Assembly (NCBI RefSeq): GCF_002443255.2 | Contig: NW_019211454.1 | Span: 36,925,877-36,989,876, forward strand | Direction: 5' to 3' | DNA: 64,000 nucleotides | Source of the DNA: Varroa destructor | Taxonomy: Eukaryota; Arthropoda; Arachnida; Mesostigmata; Varroidae | In this document: one piece after another, positions 50,112 through 61,913 of the stretch | Numbering within the stretch: position 1 is the stretch's first letter | Layout of the letters: each line of letters begins with the position of its first letter | Made by a program: the position numbers and the translations under genes | Notes under the pieces: generated by a model | What the model saw: only the letters and a program-made list of their open reading frames with translations | Databases searched by the model: none | Told to the model about the DNA's origin: nothing

Positions 50112-50123
50112 CACCACGTGGTG
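50112..50123. promoter_or_regulatory. Palindromic extended E-box
   Basis: CACCACGTGGTG is a perfect 12-bp palindrome with the CACGTG core. It is a possible bHLH site without other promoter evidence. Confidence 0.25.
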
Positions 50124-51090
50124 GCATCGTCAAAATCAATTCGATAGGAACTCAGACCTAAGCATTTGCTAGTGGGCTATAGGTTGGTTTATTGTTTTGA
50201 AGCCCAGACATCGGATAGCACCTTGTAGGACCAGAACTACTGCATGTAATCTCCCTCGTCCTGATGAACTCAATAATCACAAAGATCTCGTTTTTCAGAA
50301 AGGTCAAAAGTTTCAACAATCTCCGCATTACCAATTAAGCATGAATACTATCACTGTAATTATCATTTTTATTTCTACTGGCAACCCTGTATTTTGGATT
50401 CACAGCGCAATAAACAAAACATTACGCCTGTAACGTGTAGTGCATTGGTCGTCCGCCGAAATTTTCCATATAGAGCCACAATACTAAAATGCACATTGAC
50501 CAAGCCGTCTTCTTGAGAGCTCTGGTTAGTGCCTGAATAGTCTAAAAGCTTCAAGTGTAGCTCTGGACTAGTAGACCTGAAAAATCATACATTTAAACGT
50601 TAGGACATCTTACTTATTTGACAGGCTAACAGAGATCAATTGGGACATACCTGATCTGCTCGTTTCTTCACGGTACATGACTTCTGTGCAAAATCCGCTC
50701 AATTATAACTTCACATTTTTGAAAAATATTGAAGTTATGGTGAAGTCAACTGGCACAGCACCTCGTTTGGTGAGGTATGTGTTTAGCAGGTTGGAAATTT
50801 TTGCTGTGCTTTGCCAGTACCCAACTACAAAGTGGCAAGGCTTTTTGGGTTTACAGATTCAGGATACTCGGCAAATCGGAGGAGACATTACGCCAACCAC
50901 TACTTGCTTAGCACATGGCTGTAGGATGTCAAATGGAAAAGGGTGTGCTCGCACGAGCGACGGCGCTCGCCCTGAGGCAGAGTGGCTATTCTTCGGGCAT
51001 CGGCTGACATTGTTAAAAGTGTTTATTAGCCATGAGTCCGTTTGCCAGAGTTGCAGCATGAAAGACATTCCAACGTTTGAACTTTTCCAC

Positions 51091-51109
51091 GTCGAATAAA
51101 AATAAATTA
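51091..51109 (+). repeat. Copy 1 of a 19-bp repeated sequence
   Basis: GTCGAATAAAAATAAATTA is identical at 53042-53060, about 2 kb downstream in the same orientation. Both copies contain two overlapping AATAAA hexamers. Outside the 19 bases the flanks differ. Confidence 0.6.
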
Positions 51110-52973
51110 TAATAGAGCGAGAGAAGCATAAACCTTCGAAATAACATACAAAATAGTACCGGAAATATTTTTTCTTTCACGATAAAGTCACAAGGTAATA
51201 TGGTAGCTGGTACTCCGAACCGAATCAATGTGTCCGCCGTTTTATCCAAATAGTTAATACCTGCAGGATACCAACATACAACAATGTAACTATTGTAATT
51301 ATAATATAATTTAATGTAATAATAGCGAAAGGATTCTTGAGTAATAAGGATTTATTACACCAATCTTTTTACCAGTTAACATAAAATACATCCGAGCCTA
51401 TGTAGAGACCCAGTTTTTATTTACACGTTTAAGTCGTACCGTTCTTGTCACACTGAAATAATAGACTGAATGATTTCAAGGTGAAAACCGTGGGATGCGA
51501 CATCACTTGCCTCAATTCTAAAGGGAGTCTCTCAAATGAGCCTTTTCTCATTACATAATGCATTATTTTTTGCCTTGCAGTGTGGTGTATCTGTTGTCTC
51601 ACAATTCTGATGAATCAGGTTAAACCAGCAGTGGAGGTAAACGCAATGGCATAGGTCATTTATTGCTGTTCTCCGTAGGTACTCAAGATCCGCTGCGTAT
51701 GCATGCGGCAACGAGTCCGCAATCCCTTGGAATATCGTGCTTACAACGTTCCCAGCCGGGCAATTAACATTAACAAATATCCGGGACTGTGGAGAGAGTA
51801 TCAGTGCTTAGAACGAAAGCTGGAACTTTTCAAAATTAATTAGCCCGCCTAAACCAATACTGGGTTTGTTCAGTTCAATGAAGTCAATTAGCCCATCAAA
51901 GATCCTAAACTGATTCGGAATTTGCATACAAAGGCAGAATTTCTGTTCCCCCATCAGGTCATCACGTTTAGTATAGAACTATATTAAAGATGCATTTAGT
52001 GGAAATAATACGCTTCAACCCACATATTGTTATATATTAAAACTTAGTAAAATACGTGTCGATGGTTTATTTTTCTAGCCAAAAAGCTTGCATTAGCTTT
52101 TAGTTTCTGGATGTTAGCATACGCTGTTAATAGATGCTAGTACGCACGTGTTTGACCTGTAAATAGATTGTCCGTAGAAGACATATAGTGCATCTGCAAA
52201 ATGTCAGAAAATGTCTCAGACAAATGTACGGGCTTGCAACGAGTAAGCGTATCGCCTTACTGGACAAACAGGCTTACGTTTTCGGCAAGTAGACTGCTTA
52301 GATATTCGTTCACGAGACAATACTACCGTATAGTATAATTGATACGTTATACGTTGCATATAGGTCTAATAACAATTAGGTTTGCCTGCATGGCACAATA
52401 TGCCCTTAATGAATCGCGTTACTCGGCTTATAGAACTTTTCCTTGCCTTCTCACCTTCAACTGTAATGGTCGACGTCCAGCAATATAAAATATATTAATT
52501 AACATTGCATATTAATAAATTGACGTTGTTTAGCAATTTATTCATATATATCGATGAATAATTTCCATTTTCAATAGGTCGGAGCTACCTGGTGTCACAG
52601 TGTTTGCTGCTCATAAAAATAGCATTTTTCTATATATAACGGAATTGGGTTTGCGATTGATTCGCTAAATCGCAGTTGAAGACATGATTTTGGGGCTAAG
52701 TAACTAGAGGCAAACATGACTAGCTAAACGTATACGGAAACGGCCGTCACTCAGTCCATTATGTTATTCACATTATGCGCTTTTACTGGTCTTCAGCGAC
52801 TCGACAAACCTGTCAACATGGAAATATTAACTGGTAGCCCTTCGCAGTCTTATGATTACGGTGTGTATATCACGCTAACTCAGTAGAAAAACCGTTGTCT
52901 ATTCGACAAAAATAACAACATCAGCGGGCAAGAGAAAATATCGTCTGCAACAGGACGGTGATTACAACAGTAT

Positions 52974-53011
52974 ACAAAGTCTACATATACTGGACACAAG
53001 GTCTACATATA
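52974..53011. repeat. Near-perfect tandem repeat, 16 bp, period 22
   Basis: ACAAAGTCTACATATA at 52974-52989 and ACAAGGTCTACATATA at 52996-53011 differ at one base. This is a recent local duplication, about 30 bp before copy 2 of the 19-bp repeat. Confidence 0.7.
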
Positions 53012-53041
53012 GCCGCATCATTAAATGGAACCATAGACGAG

Positions 53042-53060
53042 GTCGAATAAAAATAAATTA
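53042..53060 (+). repeat. Copy 2 of the 19-bp repeated sequence
   Basis: Identical to 51091-51109. It lies just before the weak candidate exon at 53.1 kb. Confidence 0.6.
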
Positions 53061-53104
53061 GCTTTTATAAGATCTAACAGTGAAGGTCTCCGCTGTTTTC
53101 GAAG

Positions 53105-53356
53105 GCTGTGGATACACTAAGTTTGACAGAAATGTACAGAGATGTATGTGTATTTCGCGAACTGTCGGAACATAACATAAGCCTTCAAAACATAGACGTT
53201 CCGGAAATGAGCTTTTTCACCAGAGGAACGATCGACCTTCTAAACGTTGGCGCCGTACCTTCTCTCTTGTTTCATTTTTCGAAGAGAAAAAAAATGCAAG
53301 GGATCGAGCTGAGGCCTACTCCTAAGTTACTGTTCAAGTTTGAAAGCACCGACTGA
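53105..53356 (+). CDS. Weak candidate exon, unrecognised protein
   Basis: I do not recognise the product. A moderate acceptor, CTCCGCTGTTTTCGAAG, ends at 53104. From there a frame runs 83 codons to the stop at 53354-53356. Codons favour the RNY pattern, and the translation has a mixed, globular-looking composition with a basic run (SKRKK) at about residue 60. The frame is open upstream only to a TGA at about 53081. The complementary strand also has a long open frame (53272-53682). There is no recognisable domain, and the length is within chance. Confidence 0.18.
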   Translation, partial: AVDTLSLTEMYRDVCVFRELSEHNISLQNIDVPEMSFFTRGTIDLLNVGAVPSLLFHFSKRKKMQGIELRPTPKLLFKFESTD

Positions 53357-53998
53357 ACACTAATAACAACAAAAATTCTACACTGTCCGCGGCGACGCGG
53401 ACACACGGCACCGGCGCGGTGCGACCCCGTTCTCTGCAGGCATAGACACCTAGACGAACAGAACACAGACGTGAACAACGAAAAAACAAGCGTAAACATA
53501 TACAGATTCATTGCTGGAACGCTAAAGGTCACAGACAGGCATTTAGAATGCGTAGACCTGACTTTGACGGCCTGACCTAGACCAGAGCGGGGCCTAGCAA
53601 CGGATTGAAAGGTTGGAGTGGTACCTGCCTTGGGATTTACGAAAGACCTTTTACCAGGACTCAAGAGGAACAAGTACTTCAAACGCAGTCAAAGGAAAAG
53701 GGGATAAAGACTGAACCAAACATAGAACAAGCGAAAACTTCTTTGCTGTACGCCAAAGTACAACTGCGCTACAAATACCGAACACTTGAAGCATCGCCGC
53801 CGACGTCAGCAGAGAGGAAAGAGGAAACAAGCGGATAGGCAAAAAGTAGCAGGACCGACAGGGCAACGGGAGACACAGATCATTATGGTATATGTACAAA
53901 CAAAGAGGGAGATAGATATATATATATGAGAGAGACTGGCCCGTAAAAGGTGAAAACTTTTAAGTTCTCGCTTCGCTGCTGTCGTATTGAGGAAGAAG

Positions 53999-54017
53999 AA
54001 AATAAATAAATAAATAA
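53999..54017. repeat. (AAAT)n microsatellite
   Basis: Nineteen bases of AAAT units, a simple tetranucleotide repeat. Confidence 0.85.
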
Positions 54018-54479
54018 CGGAATGAAGTAGATAGACAAACGAGCTGGGATTCTCCATGTGTTTGCGTGGCCGTATGCAGCGGTTTACCTATTTCTGACTT
54101 TGAAAAGAAGTTAGAGCGTGATTATTGGTTAGAAAAAAGTACATTTGATTCGCGCTAACGAACACAGTTTGGAGACGTGCTTGGAAACTGATTAGAAATT
54201 ATTCCGCATCACTTTCAGCGTTATCTTAACCGTAATTTATGAAGACGTTGGATGCAAGTATCATAAATATAATTTGATTATCTTAAGGCTCGGGTTGAAG
54301 ATGCAGTTTGAGATGGTATTAATCAAAAATTTAGTTAAAGTATGTCCTTATTTATAAAACTACGCCCTCCTTTATGCCGCGTATCGTACGCCTCTACCAC
54401 TGTATATCACTCATCAAATCTGAGAGAACAGGCGAGTTTACGGTATTAGCAAATAAAACTGCGTAATCTATGCTCGAGC

Positions 54480-54512
54480 ATTGTATCTGCTAGCTACAAT
54501 TGTATCTGCTAG
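54480..54512. repeat. Direct repeat, 14 bp, period 19
   Basis: ATTGTATCTGCTAG occurs at 54480-54493 and again, identical, at 54499-54512. It is a recent short tandem duplication. Confidence 0.75.
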
Positions 54513-56644
54513 GATCTGCGCGAGCCTTTCTCCTCTTCCGGTTACAACGTACGTAAAGACTTTGGCTATTAACAAACGATGTTTTAGAGCTCATTCACTT
54601 TATTTCATCTGTTTTGCAGTTCAGGTGGTATTCTTTCAGATTTTAGTTGTTTTTATCGCTTATTATAGGGGCTTGTTCTTGTAAGTGACCGCTTTTTCTA
54701 TTATGAGGCTTTTTCTAAGCTCACCGCTTTTTTAGTCTCTTCAACCTCGCTAAAAGCTCTTAGCTTTGCCCTTGCTTAATTTTCCCTTATTCTTCCGCTT
54801 TGCTTAATGCTTGTGGATAATTACTGAGCGATTTATAAGTTCCCTTCACTTTATTATATTTGGTCCAGTTTCGTCCGTTAGCACATATGCTCGATTCAAA
54901 ATTGGGTAGCGACATGCTTGGGGTTGATTCTACGTTCTTATGTCACAGCTGATTCTCAGTTTACGGGCATTTCAACGCTATTTTCCAAATAACAATCCGC
55001 ATTCAAGGTACAGCATAAAGGTTTGAGGAACACTATCTTTTTTGATCCATTCTAAACCTAGAAATGGCGCCGTTGGAGGATACAAGGGTCTACATCGCTG
55101 ACCCTTATAGAGGATTTTCTACTGAACCAAAGCAGCGGATCTTGATTTTTATAGGCTTTCCAAACAGCTTATTGTTGATCCTTCAATCTATCAGTTGTAG
55201 AACTTTTTTTTTTAATTTTCAAGTGTTCATGCAGTTAGCCAATAATGGACGATCGTTTTCGGTTTTTGTTGCCACTTCGGTTACGTTCGTGTGAAATGGG
55301 CAAAGAAGCGATCGATAATTGTCTGCTTTAATATCACATACACGTCTTACATAGGAGTATCGTAAGAACGTTTTACGGCAACAATTTTATCGAAATTATT
55401 TTCACCGCCTCTATATATTTTTGTATGGCAAAAGTTCGGTCAATACTTGTATTTTCGTGTATGTAATTTTCCTTTGCTTTGTAATTACATATGCTACTTG
55501 ACTCGCCTGCTTTCTTTGGCATCTGCTTTACGTACGAACAGACATAACATTCATATTCGAGAGCTCCCGAATAGCCCAAAAAGCTACTGCCAACCAAATA
55601 CTTCGCCATGTTTGTTCTACGTTACGTTTGTGCTCGCTACTACGATAAGGCAAACGTGTTGAAATCGAGACCGATATCGATAAGATAATGGTTCATCGCG
55701 CCGGTAATGATGATTATCACTGCTATTTCTCTTCTGTCTTCATACATCTGTATTGAATGAGATAAAATAGAGAAGTCGCCATCAGCCCTCGAGGCGCAGA
55801 AGACTTTTCAGTATTCAATGCGTGTGCTCGGGAGATGGCTGCGAGAAAAAGTTGGTTACAACGGCGACGACAGCAAACTCGCTCACTCCGCGCTGTGGTC
55901 ATACTGATGTGAAGTTTGTAGGCGAAAATGCTTAGCCCCAATTGAAAGGTTTCAGATTTTCTAGACGCAGGCGGCCACCACGGTTGAACCGCAAAGGAAG
56001 ACTTATTGATGAAGTGGCCACATAAATACACCCTGGCGCATACTTCCCAAGGCAGTCGATCCCCCGCCTGTGATAATCGCAAATAATCTATATAAACAAG
56101 ACGTGCAAAAGGGTTAGTTCGGTATCTCTAGAGTCGAGTGTTCACGGCGAGATGAAGCCGAGCGCACTGAAGGATCTAAACGACGACCGCCATCGTCGTC
56201 AACAGCGTTGCCTGAGGAAGTTAAGAAGACGCTAACATACAAACCCAATATGGGTGGATCGAATGGTATTCGAACGGACGAGCAAACGCCAATGATCTCA
56301 ATCAGTTATGTGATACGCGATCACACGTCGATTAAGCTGATATAACCGATTAATGGGCTGATTGGCGTTGGAGTTGGGTTGTGTTGCGCCCATACGGCTT
56401 CACTGGTTGGACGAACGAGACCCAAGATTGTTGTGGGCTGCCTTCCAGTTGAAGGGAAATGCTGTTCGCGCGCAATGATGACTACTCTCTCGTATCGCCA
56501 CAAAACGATAGCGTCGTTTTAGTGAATTGTATCCTATGTTCGAGCATTGAGGAATAACAAGAGATGCTATTACCGGTTGCCATATCGAGCACTATATCGG
56601 GTCCGTATCGTTTTCATCAATCCGCATATCAGTCGCTTAGTGAG

Positions 56645-56662
56645 TGATTGATTGATTGATTG
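56645..56662. repeat. (TGAT)n microsatellite
   Basis: Four and a half TGAT units, a simple repeat. Confidence 0.85.
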
Positions 56663-58777
56663 CGGTCTACGAGGAAGCTTGTTCCGCGCATGTTGATAAT
56701 ATCAACTCGAAAGGTGAAAATGACTTAAATATGATATTATCATTGCTTGTATTATTATTTTTACCATTGATATTTTGGCCTTCGCATAACGCTTTATGAT
56801 ACGACCTAGTGAAATTAAATAAAAATAATACGCATAGTAAAAATGTTTAAAAAGTGGAAATTTTCACTAATAGATCACCGTAACAGGAAAATATGGCAAA
56901 GCTTATTTTGTGGCGATGTACTAAAAAATGTATATTTTTTAATGTCTGCACAAACACAGCCATAAATGATATGGAATTTGCAAGTTGAATATAGAAAATA
57001 TCACTAGCTCTAGGTATGAATATTCTTAATTTATATATACGGGCCGTTAAATTAACGAATTTTCGTGTGTCACTGTATAAAATGCGAAAAAGCCGTGAAA
57101 GCTCGAAGATATACCTTGTATGTGGATTTTAATTCTACAGAAACTAGCGTAAACCAAAATGGTGATCGAGTCGCTACTTTGAGAAACGTCCCGCCATTGA
57201 TTGCATATAACCGTCCGCAGCCATTTTACAGTGGACTTAAAATACTTTACAAAGCTTTAAAAAGTAAAGAGTTCGAACAGCGCTTGCTAATTATGAATAT
57301 GTACGTCATATTGTTACGGAGCATGACCTGAATAACAAGGCTACATCCCAAGCAAGATTTTGTGGCAATCAGCTTAGCATGACCCGCACTATGCTTCAGT
57401 CGTCCACTATTACCCGTATCTTCTTAAAATAAATAGTATCCTACTTCAATATATTTGAAACCATAAGGCCTGACAAGAAAGGACCTGCGAAAAAACTATG
57501 AGAATGTGTGTCACGGCAGTGTTACTCTACAAGTTGAGAAACTGGCAAGCTCAGGCTGGTTTCTTTCTAGTTGTCTGCACTTTTTGTACACAGTTTGGTT
57601 GAATAGAAGCTTTGCATACACGACTTTTTTGAAATAAAAAAAGTTTGAAGCTGTAAATGTCCTAAAAAGCGACAATGCTCTTGCCATGGGTTTTTGATCT
57701 GCAAAAAAACCGGTGATAGTGGAACCTTAGAAAAGCAAAGTGAGAAAGAAACAAAGGCAAAATGTAATTATTAAACGTACTCTTCATATTCACAGATATA
57801 AAAAAGTATGTTTATTAAATACATACAAAGGGATACAGCTAAAAGCTGCTGCGACTACGCGCTGCCAAAATAATGCTTTCTCTCTGAAGAGTACCGGCTC
57901 AAAAAAAGGTGAGTTTCCTCTTGATCTGCTAATTATTACAAGGATTTCTACTGCTCGACGATTCCTTTTCAGGCATAGTCACCTGAAACGCATCCAGTTG
58001 AACCCGTAAATGCAATGTTAGATGGAACTAGAACCCAGTTGATGCTTTAATACTCCAAACATCCCAACAAAGAGAGAGAATAGCATAGACTATATGTATA
58101 TATGCTTGTATGTCGAATATTTCTCACACGGCCTATGGCCTAGAATGGATATACAACATCACATCAAGACCTAACCCTATTTGATAGGTTGCGTTCTTAC
58201 GAGCTTATTAAAACAAACAAGACACAGGGCAGAAGATATGGGCGACAGGTTGAGTGTTTGTTGATCAACGAAAGACGCTGTCTGCCCAAAAAAGATTACC
58301 CGAATTAGAAAAGGCGCAATAACATACCGTTTCTCTGCGCTTCGGCCTACGTTGAGGTTATTGCTTTTGACGGGCAAGCAAAAGCCGCAAGGTCGAATTT
58401 GTATAGGGAGCAAGCGACCAAAAGACATGGTAGGAACCTCGACGACGAGAATGACGTCATGTTTAACGGGCCACCGAGCCTACGAGGCAGTGGAAATATA
58501 AGTGAGCCAATTCGGCATAAGGAAAGTAGGCCAGGCGATACCTGAGTAAGATCTACAGCGAGACGTCTAATTACCATAAATGGACGTACAGGGGTTATAA
58601 AAAGGGCCAAAAGAAATAAGCAGTATATCTAATAGTATCGGACTAAAACTGCTGACGTGAATAATAGGAATCGCATAGGTGGTAACACTGATAAAATTAA
58701 AAGCTGTTTTGCAATAGCTGCTAATAGCGCAAGCGTTCCTCTCGCCGTACCAAGCGTAAGAGTAGCAATGCTACGTT

Positions 58778-59053
58778 GTGCTAGATGAAACGCCGTTGTG
58801 CGGCCTAAAATGTTTAAACAGATCTTTCGTGAACGCAGCCTGGAAAGTGCTTGACGAATCGACATGGCCTATTTATAGCTTAGCTCTAGACCGACATGGA
58901 GTCGTGTATATACCGGCAGTTCATAGGCCGGTAACCGAAGAATCCGAGTACGAAGGGGCGGTAACCTTTAAACAGTGTGCCTTGAGCGTCGTTGCGTACC
59001 TCCTAATGCATGCGATTAGTAACTTTGCAATTTACACAGTTACACCGAAGTAA
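58778..59053 (+). CDS. Weak candidate coding segment, unrecognised protein
   Basis: I do not recognise it. The frame is open for 91 codons, with the stop at 59051-59053; the upstream in-frame stop is TAG at about 58763. The first codon in the frame after that is not a good ATG. The translation has an acidic middle (TEESEYEG) and a hydrophobic end (LSVVAYLLMHAISNFAIY) that could span a membrane. The acceptor region is poor in pyrimidines, and an antisense frame (58629-58865) overlaps. It is within chance length. Confidence 0.14.
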   Translation: MLDETPLCGLKCLNRSFVNAAWKVLDESTWPIYSLALDRHGVVYIPAVHRPVTEESEYEGAVTFKQCALSVVAYLLMHAISNFAIYTVTPK

Positions 59054-59100
59054 AAAGAGAAAAGCAAGTAAGAGCGAACGAAGAAAAGAGAGAAAGAGCA
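59047..59100 (+). repeat. Polypurine-rich tract
   Basis: About fifty bases consist almost entirely of A and G (AAGAGAAAAG, AAGAAAAGAGAGAAAGAG). It is low-complexity; mirror-symmetric parts could form triplex DNA. No gene function is assigned. Confidence 0.6.
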
Positions 59101-60870
59101 TGCGTAAAAGGCCGGCGATGCCATTAGTCTTGAAAAGATACAACCGCACGTTAAGCACGAACGTACGCATCGCCAGTAGGCCCCATATGTTTGCGCCTGT
59201 TATGTTCGACCGTCTGCACGCATGTGTATGTGTTTATTTTTGTGCTTAAGTATGTGTTGGGATATATGGATCCGGCTCGGGAACCACATATGTAATCTGA
59301 CGTGCCTGACACCTCAACGAACTACTGGCAACGCCTGCCGTAATTCTGCTATATAAAAAATAAACGTTAGCGAGATATGCATAATCAGATCAGACTATGT
59401 CGTTATCAATGATTATGCAAACACAACTTGTAGTGGCTTGCTATAAGAAAAAGCTTTGCCTAATGTATGGTATGTATCGAAAAAATGCTAAACCCATACA
59501 AATTAGAAAGATAATCCTCATGACTCACAGACATGCTTTAGTTTTACATGCTCCGTCATCTATCAGTATATACAATTGCTATTTTGAAACACTATATACG
59601 CCACACGACGATTATGTTACCTTGGTTTTTAGAAGCATTGCAACGTTAACTGTCTTACTTTGAGTCAAGTCTATCCACTGCTTGTTTATAGGCGTGAAAC
59701 GGTTAGGAAACATAGCGTAATCTATGTCTGTCGCTAGACGAAAAAAAAACTGTAAACAATAATTTGCGTTGATAGGACAACGCTAGTGCACCAGAGGGAG
59801 CTGATATTTTCTGTGCATTCTGAAATGTCATCATCTATGTAAGAACTCAACATACAGCTTTAATATACTCTAAACAAGCGGACGTACAACTTCTTGTTAA
59901 GCAGTCAGCCTTTTTCTGTTCTGGACCTTTTAGTCGGGTCCTGAAATGGCGAAACGTACAAGCCTTGAGCGCGCAATAGTCACGATTGCCGGTGGCAAGC
60001 GGAAGATTGTGTTTTATACTAAATGATCTCTATTACATGATGTAAATATGACTTACTTCGCTATGGAAAGCTGTTTCAAAAACTGGATAAAGATACAAAT
60101 CTAAATCACAAATATAATAAATAAAACATTATTATTACTATTGTATTACAAACGCGGGCGCTTGCCTTGAGTCAACCAATGTTCGGCTACCTGGACAAAC
60201 TTTTGTATGATTTTCATCGATATTAAAATGAATGAGAGTTCAGAAGCGAGAAAAACGTGAAGTAAAACGGGACTGAAAAATATCTCATTTCGTTTGGCTC
60301 ACGAGCCGTTCTCTTGGGCACTATACACACTCGACATTGTCTCGAAAGAATAAACAAGATAATGTTCAGGTTATGTAAGATAATATACATAACATGACCG
60401 GAAATTGTTTCATGTAAAACTTACTGTAGATTTAAAAAATGGAGAATTTATACTTAATTACAGACGGATTTACGAGGCTACTATGCACTATTGCTGATTG
60501 AATTAGGGCTAGAAAAATATCAAGAGCGAATAATCGTGAGCTGTGTAGAAAATGAGCAAAACGAACCATTTCACGCCCCAATCCTTCATCGAAGATCCTC
60601 ACGAGTCTCGAGCGACGTCCCGCTCTAGCTGAGAAATCATCAACCAAAAGAAGAAGGAATATCCGTAAGTCACGCGGCTGTCCAGCGCCGTGTGCATCTC
60701 TGTGTGTGTCTTATCCAGTCTTCATGTTTATCCAGACAGTCGCCGACAATCGATCTTGACTGCGGCTGAGATATAGTTGGACGACGCGATGCGGTATTGC
60801 CGGCAAGTTGCTGCCTTCTCGTCAGGATGAACACAGAAGCCTTTGAGACGATGACGACGACAGCTCCGTC
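59101..60870. other. Gene-free stretch
   Basis: I see no supported gene. A plus-strand 88-codon frame (59397-59663) is AT-rich and unremarkable. GC rises from about 60.6 kb into the island that follows. Confidence 0.5.
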
Positions 60871-61290
60871 TTAAGATAGGCGCTCCTTGGTTTTAGATAA
60901 GCAATTAAAACAATTACAGAAGCGGAGCGATTCATCTGTTTTTGCTGCTGTTAGTTCCTCTCCGCTGACTGGCTTTTTTTTCGGTGTCTTCGCCGCTTGC
61001 CGTTGTCGTACAGCAGCAACAGCTTGTGCTTCTTGCGCTTGACGTAAGTCGATATGGCGCGCAAAGAGCGCACGGAATGCTTTGTAAGCCAATTGAGCAG
61101 CGTAATTTTTTGCCTGCAACGTCGTTGTTGTTTTTCTTAGTATGGCTTCTGCTGTTTCACCTCTGCTAGCTCTGTTGTTGAGGGTTGTTGTCTTCACACG
61201 AAAATGAACCAGGAGAAAAGCGGCAAGCATAGGGCGCAGCCGCAACGAATCGATTGAAGTGGCTTTCGGCAATTCCTCTGTTGTCTTCGT
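60871..61290 (-). CDS. Candidate terminal exon (exon C of a 3-exon chain)
   Basis: I do not recognise the protein. On the minus strand, a branch-point-like CTAAC is followed by ACATTTAACAG and then by the exon from 61290. An in-frame TAA lies one codon before that boundary, so the frame opens at the splice site. It runs 139 codons to a stop at 60871-60873. The translation is basic and helix-prone in its middle and Ala/Gln-rich (about residues 70-105), with a Lys/Pro patch (TPKKKP) and a Cys pair pattern (CNCFNC) near the end. It could be a real last exon. GC-rich repeat DNA can also keep frames open, and the antisense strand is open for 61 codons within it. Confidence 0.3.
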   Translation of the reverse strand, partial: TKTTEELPKATSIDSLRLRPMLAAFLLVHFRVKTTTLNNRASRGETAEAILRKTTTTLQAKNYAAQLAYKAFRALFARHIDLRQAQEAQAVAAVRQRQAAKTPKKKPVSGEELTAAKTDESLRFCNCFNCLSKTKERLS

Positions 61291-61682
61291 CTGTTAAATG
61301 TAATGTTAGTCAATGTACGTATTAAAGCTCGTACGATACGTACAACACTCACACTGTCGTCATATTACCACATCGGTGCAATAAAAGAAACTCAGTAACC
61401 TCACTTGTCGTCAATACAGCTCTTCCGCGGCCCTCTTTAGTCCGCATCAGCACTTCAGTATTTAGGTACACATATCTGATATATATGGACCAGTAGATCC
61501 AACAAATGTGTGTGCTAATGTTGGTGTTAGTCGTATGCGCCGATGTGCTGACTTGTCGAAAAGCCAGCAGATTGTGCTGCGAAAAATCCTGCAAGACTTC
61601 TGCACTATTCTACGCAGACAGTGTAGCCATGAAGTACCGGAGGCCGCGGCCGATCTGTGAACCCTACGCCGGATGCACATAC

Positions 61683-61887
61683 GCACTTACACGTACATTC
61701 ATCGAGGCTCGTACACTGTGAAGACTCGATGTACAAAGCAGGGTAAGAAAAAGCGTGACGGCAGCCCGCGACGTCCGCTGGTCTGCTGGGTTTGGCCAAG
61801 TTGAGTTTCATACTCCCTTCGGGCCTTGGGGTCGGCCGCTGAAGTTGCTCGAGTATTTGCCAGCTCCGCTCCCTCTTTTCAGCGCTG
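61683..61887 (-). CDS. Candidate internal exon (exon B of the chain)
   Basis: The acceptor is the pyrimidine-rich complement of the AGC repeat ending GCTGTTAG, so the exon starts at 61887. Two donors compete: ACGT|GTAAGT (exon end 61691) and GTGC|GTATGT (exon end 61683). I chose the second because only it keeps exon C in its long frame. After one base the frame gives 68 codons, starting with a charged helix-prone run (AEKRERSWQILEQLQ), and it belongs to a 193-codon open frame (61605-62186), the longest in the window. The opposite strand carries its own acceptor at 61882 and a donor at 61743, so the exon may be on the other strand or not exist. Confidence 0.27.
61742..61747 (+). other. Plus-strand splice donor-like site
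   Basis: GCAGG|GTAAGA at about 61739-61747 is a near-consensus 5' splice site on the plus strand. An ATG at 61730 sits 13 bases upstream. Together with the plus-strand acceptor-like CTCCCTCTTTTCAG ending at 61882 and the donor-like GTGAGA at 62101, it supports a competing plus-strand reading, possibly a 5' UTR exon. The frame from 61883 stays open to 62217, through an Ala run. Confidence 0.3.
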
Positions 61888-61892
61888 CTAAC

Positions 61893-61913
61893 AGCAGCAG
61901 CAGCAGCAGCAGC
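61893..61913. repeat. (AGC)7 trinucleotide repeat
   Basis: Seven perfect AGC units. A second, interrupted AGC/GGC patch lies at about 61994-62034. On the plus strand they read as Ser or Ala; on the minus strand as Ala, Leu or Cys. The complement forms the pyrimidine tract of the exon B acceptor. Confidence 0.9.

Larger units (their letters stand above)
48566..53104. other. Gene-free stretch
   Basis: I see no supported gene here. The 140-codon plus-strand frame at 50677-51099 is the second longest in the window, but it has no motif or splice support and matches the chance maximum. Present are a palindromic E-box at 50112-50123, short direct repeats at 49815-49843 and 52974-53011, and two copies of a 19-bp AT-rich sequence. 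Confidence 0.45.
53357..58777. other. Gene-free stretch
   Basis: I see no supported gene here. GC-richer patches at 53.4-53.6 and 55.75-56.5 kb have open frames without splice support. Simple repeats: AT tract 53916-53927, (AAAT)n at 53999-54017 and (TGAT)n at 56645-56662. A 14-bp duplication lies at 54480-54512. Plus-strand frames at 57065-57331 and 57740-58009 read smoothly but have nothing else in their favour. Confidence 0.45.

Noticed and set aside
50677..51099. 140-codon plus-strand frame
   Set aside because: Its length equals the chance maximum for this composition and window size. No motif, no splice edge, and an overlapping antisense frame.
57065..58009. Two adjacent plus-strand frames of 88-89 codons
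   Set aside because: Both are AT-rich with Lys-rich translations typical of chance frames. No splice signals and no shared domain.
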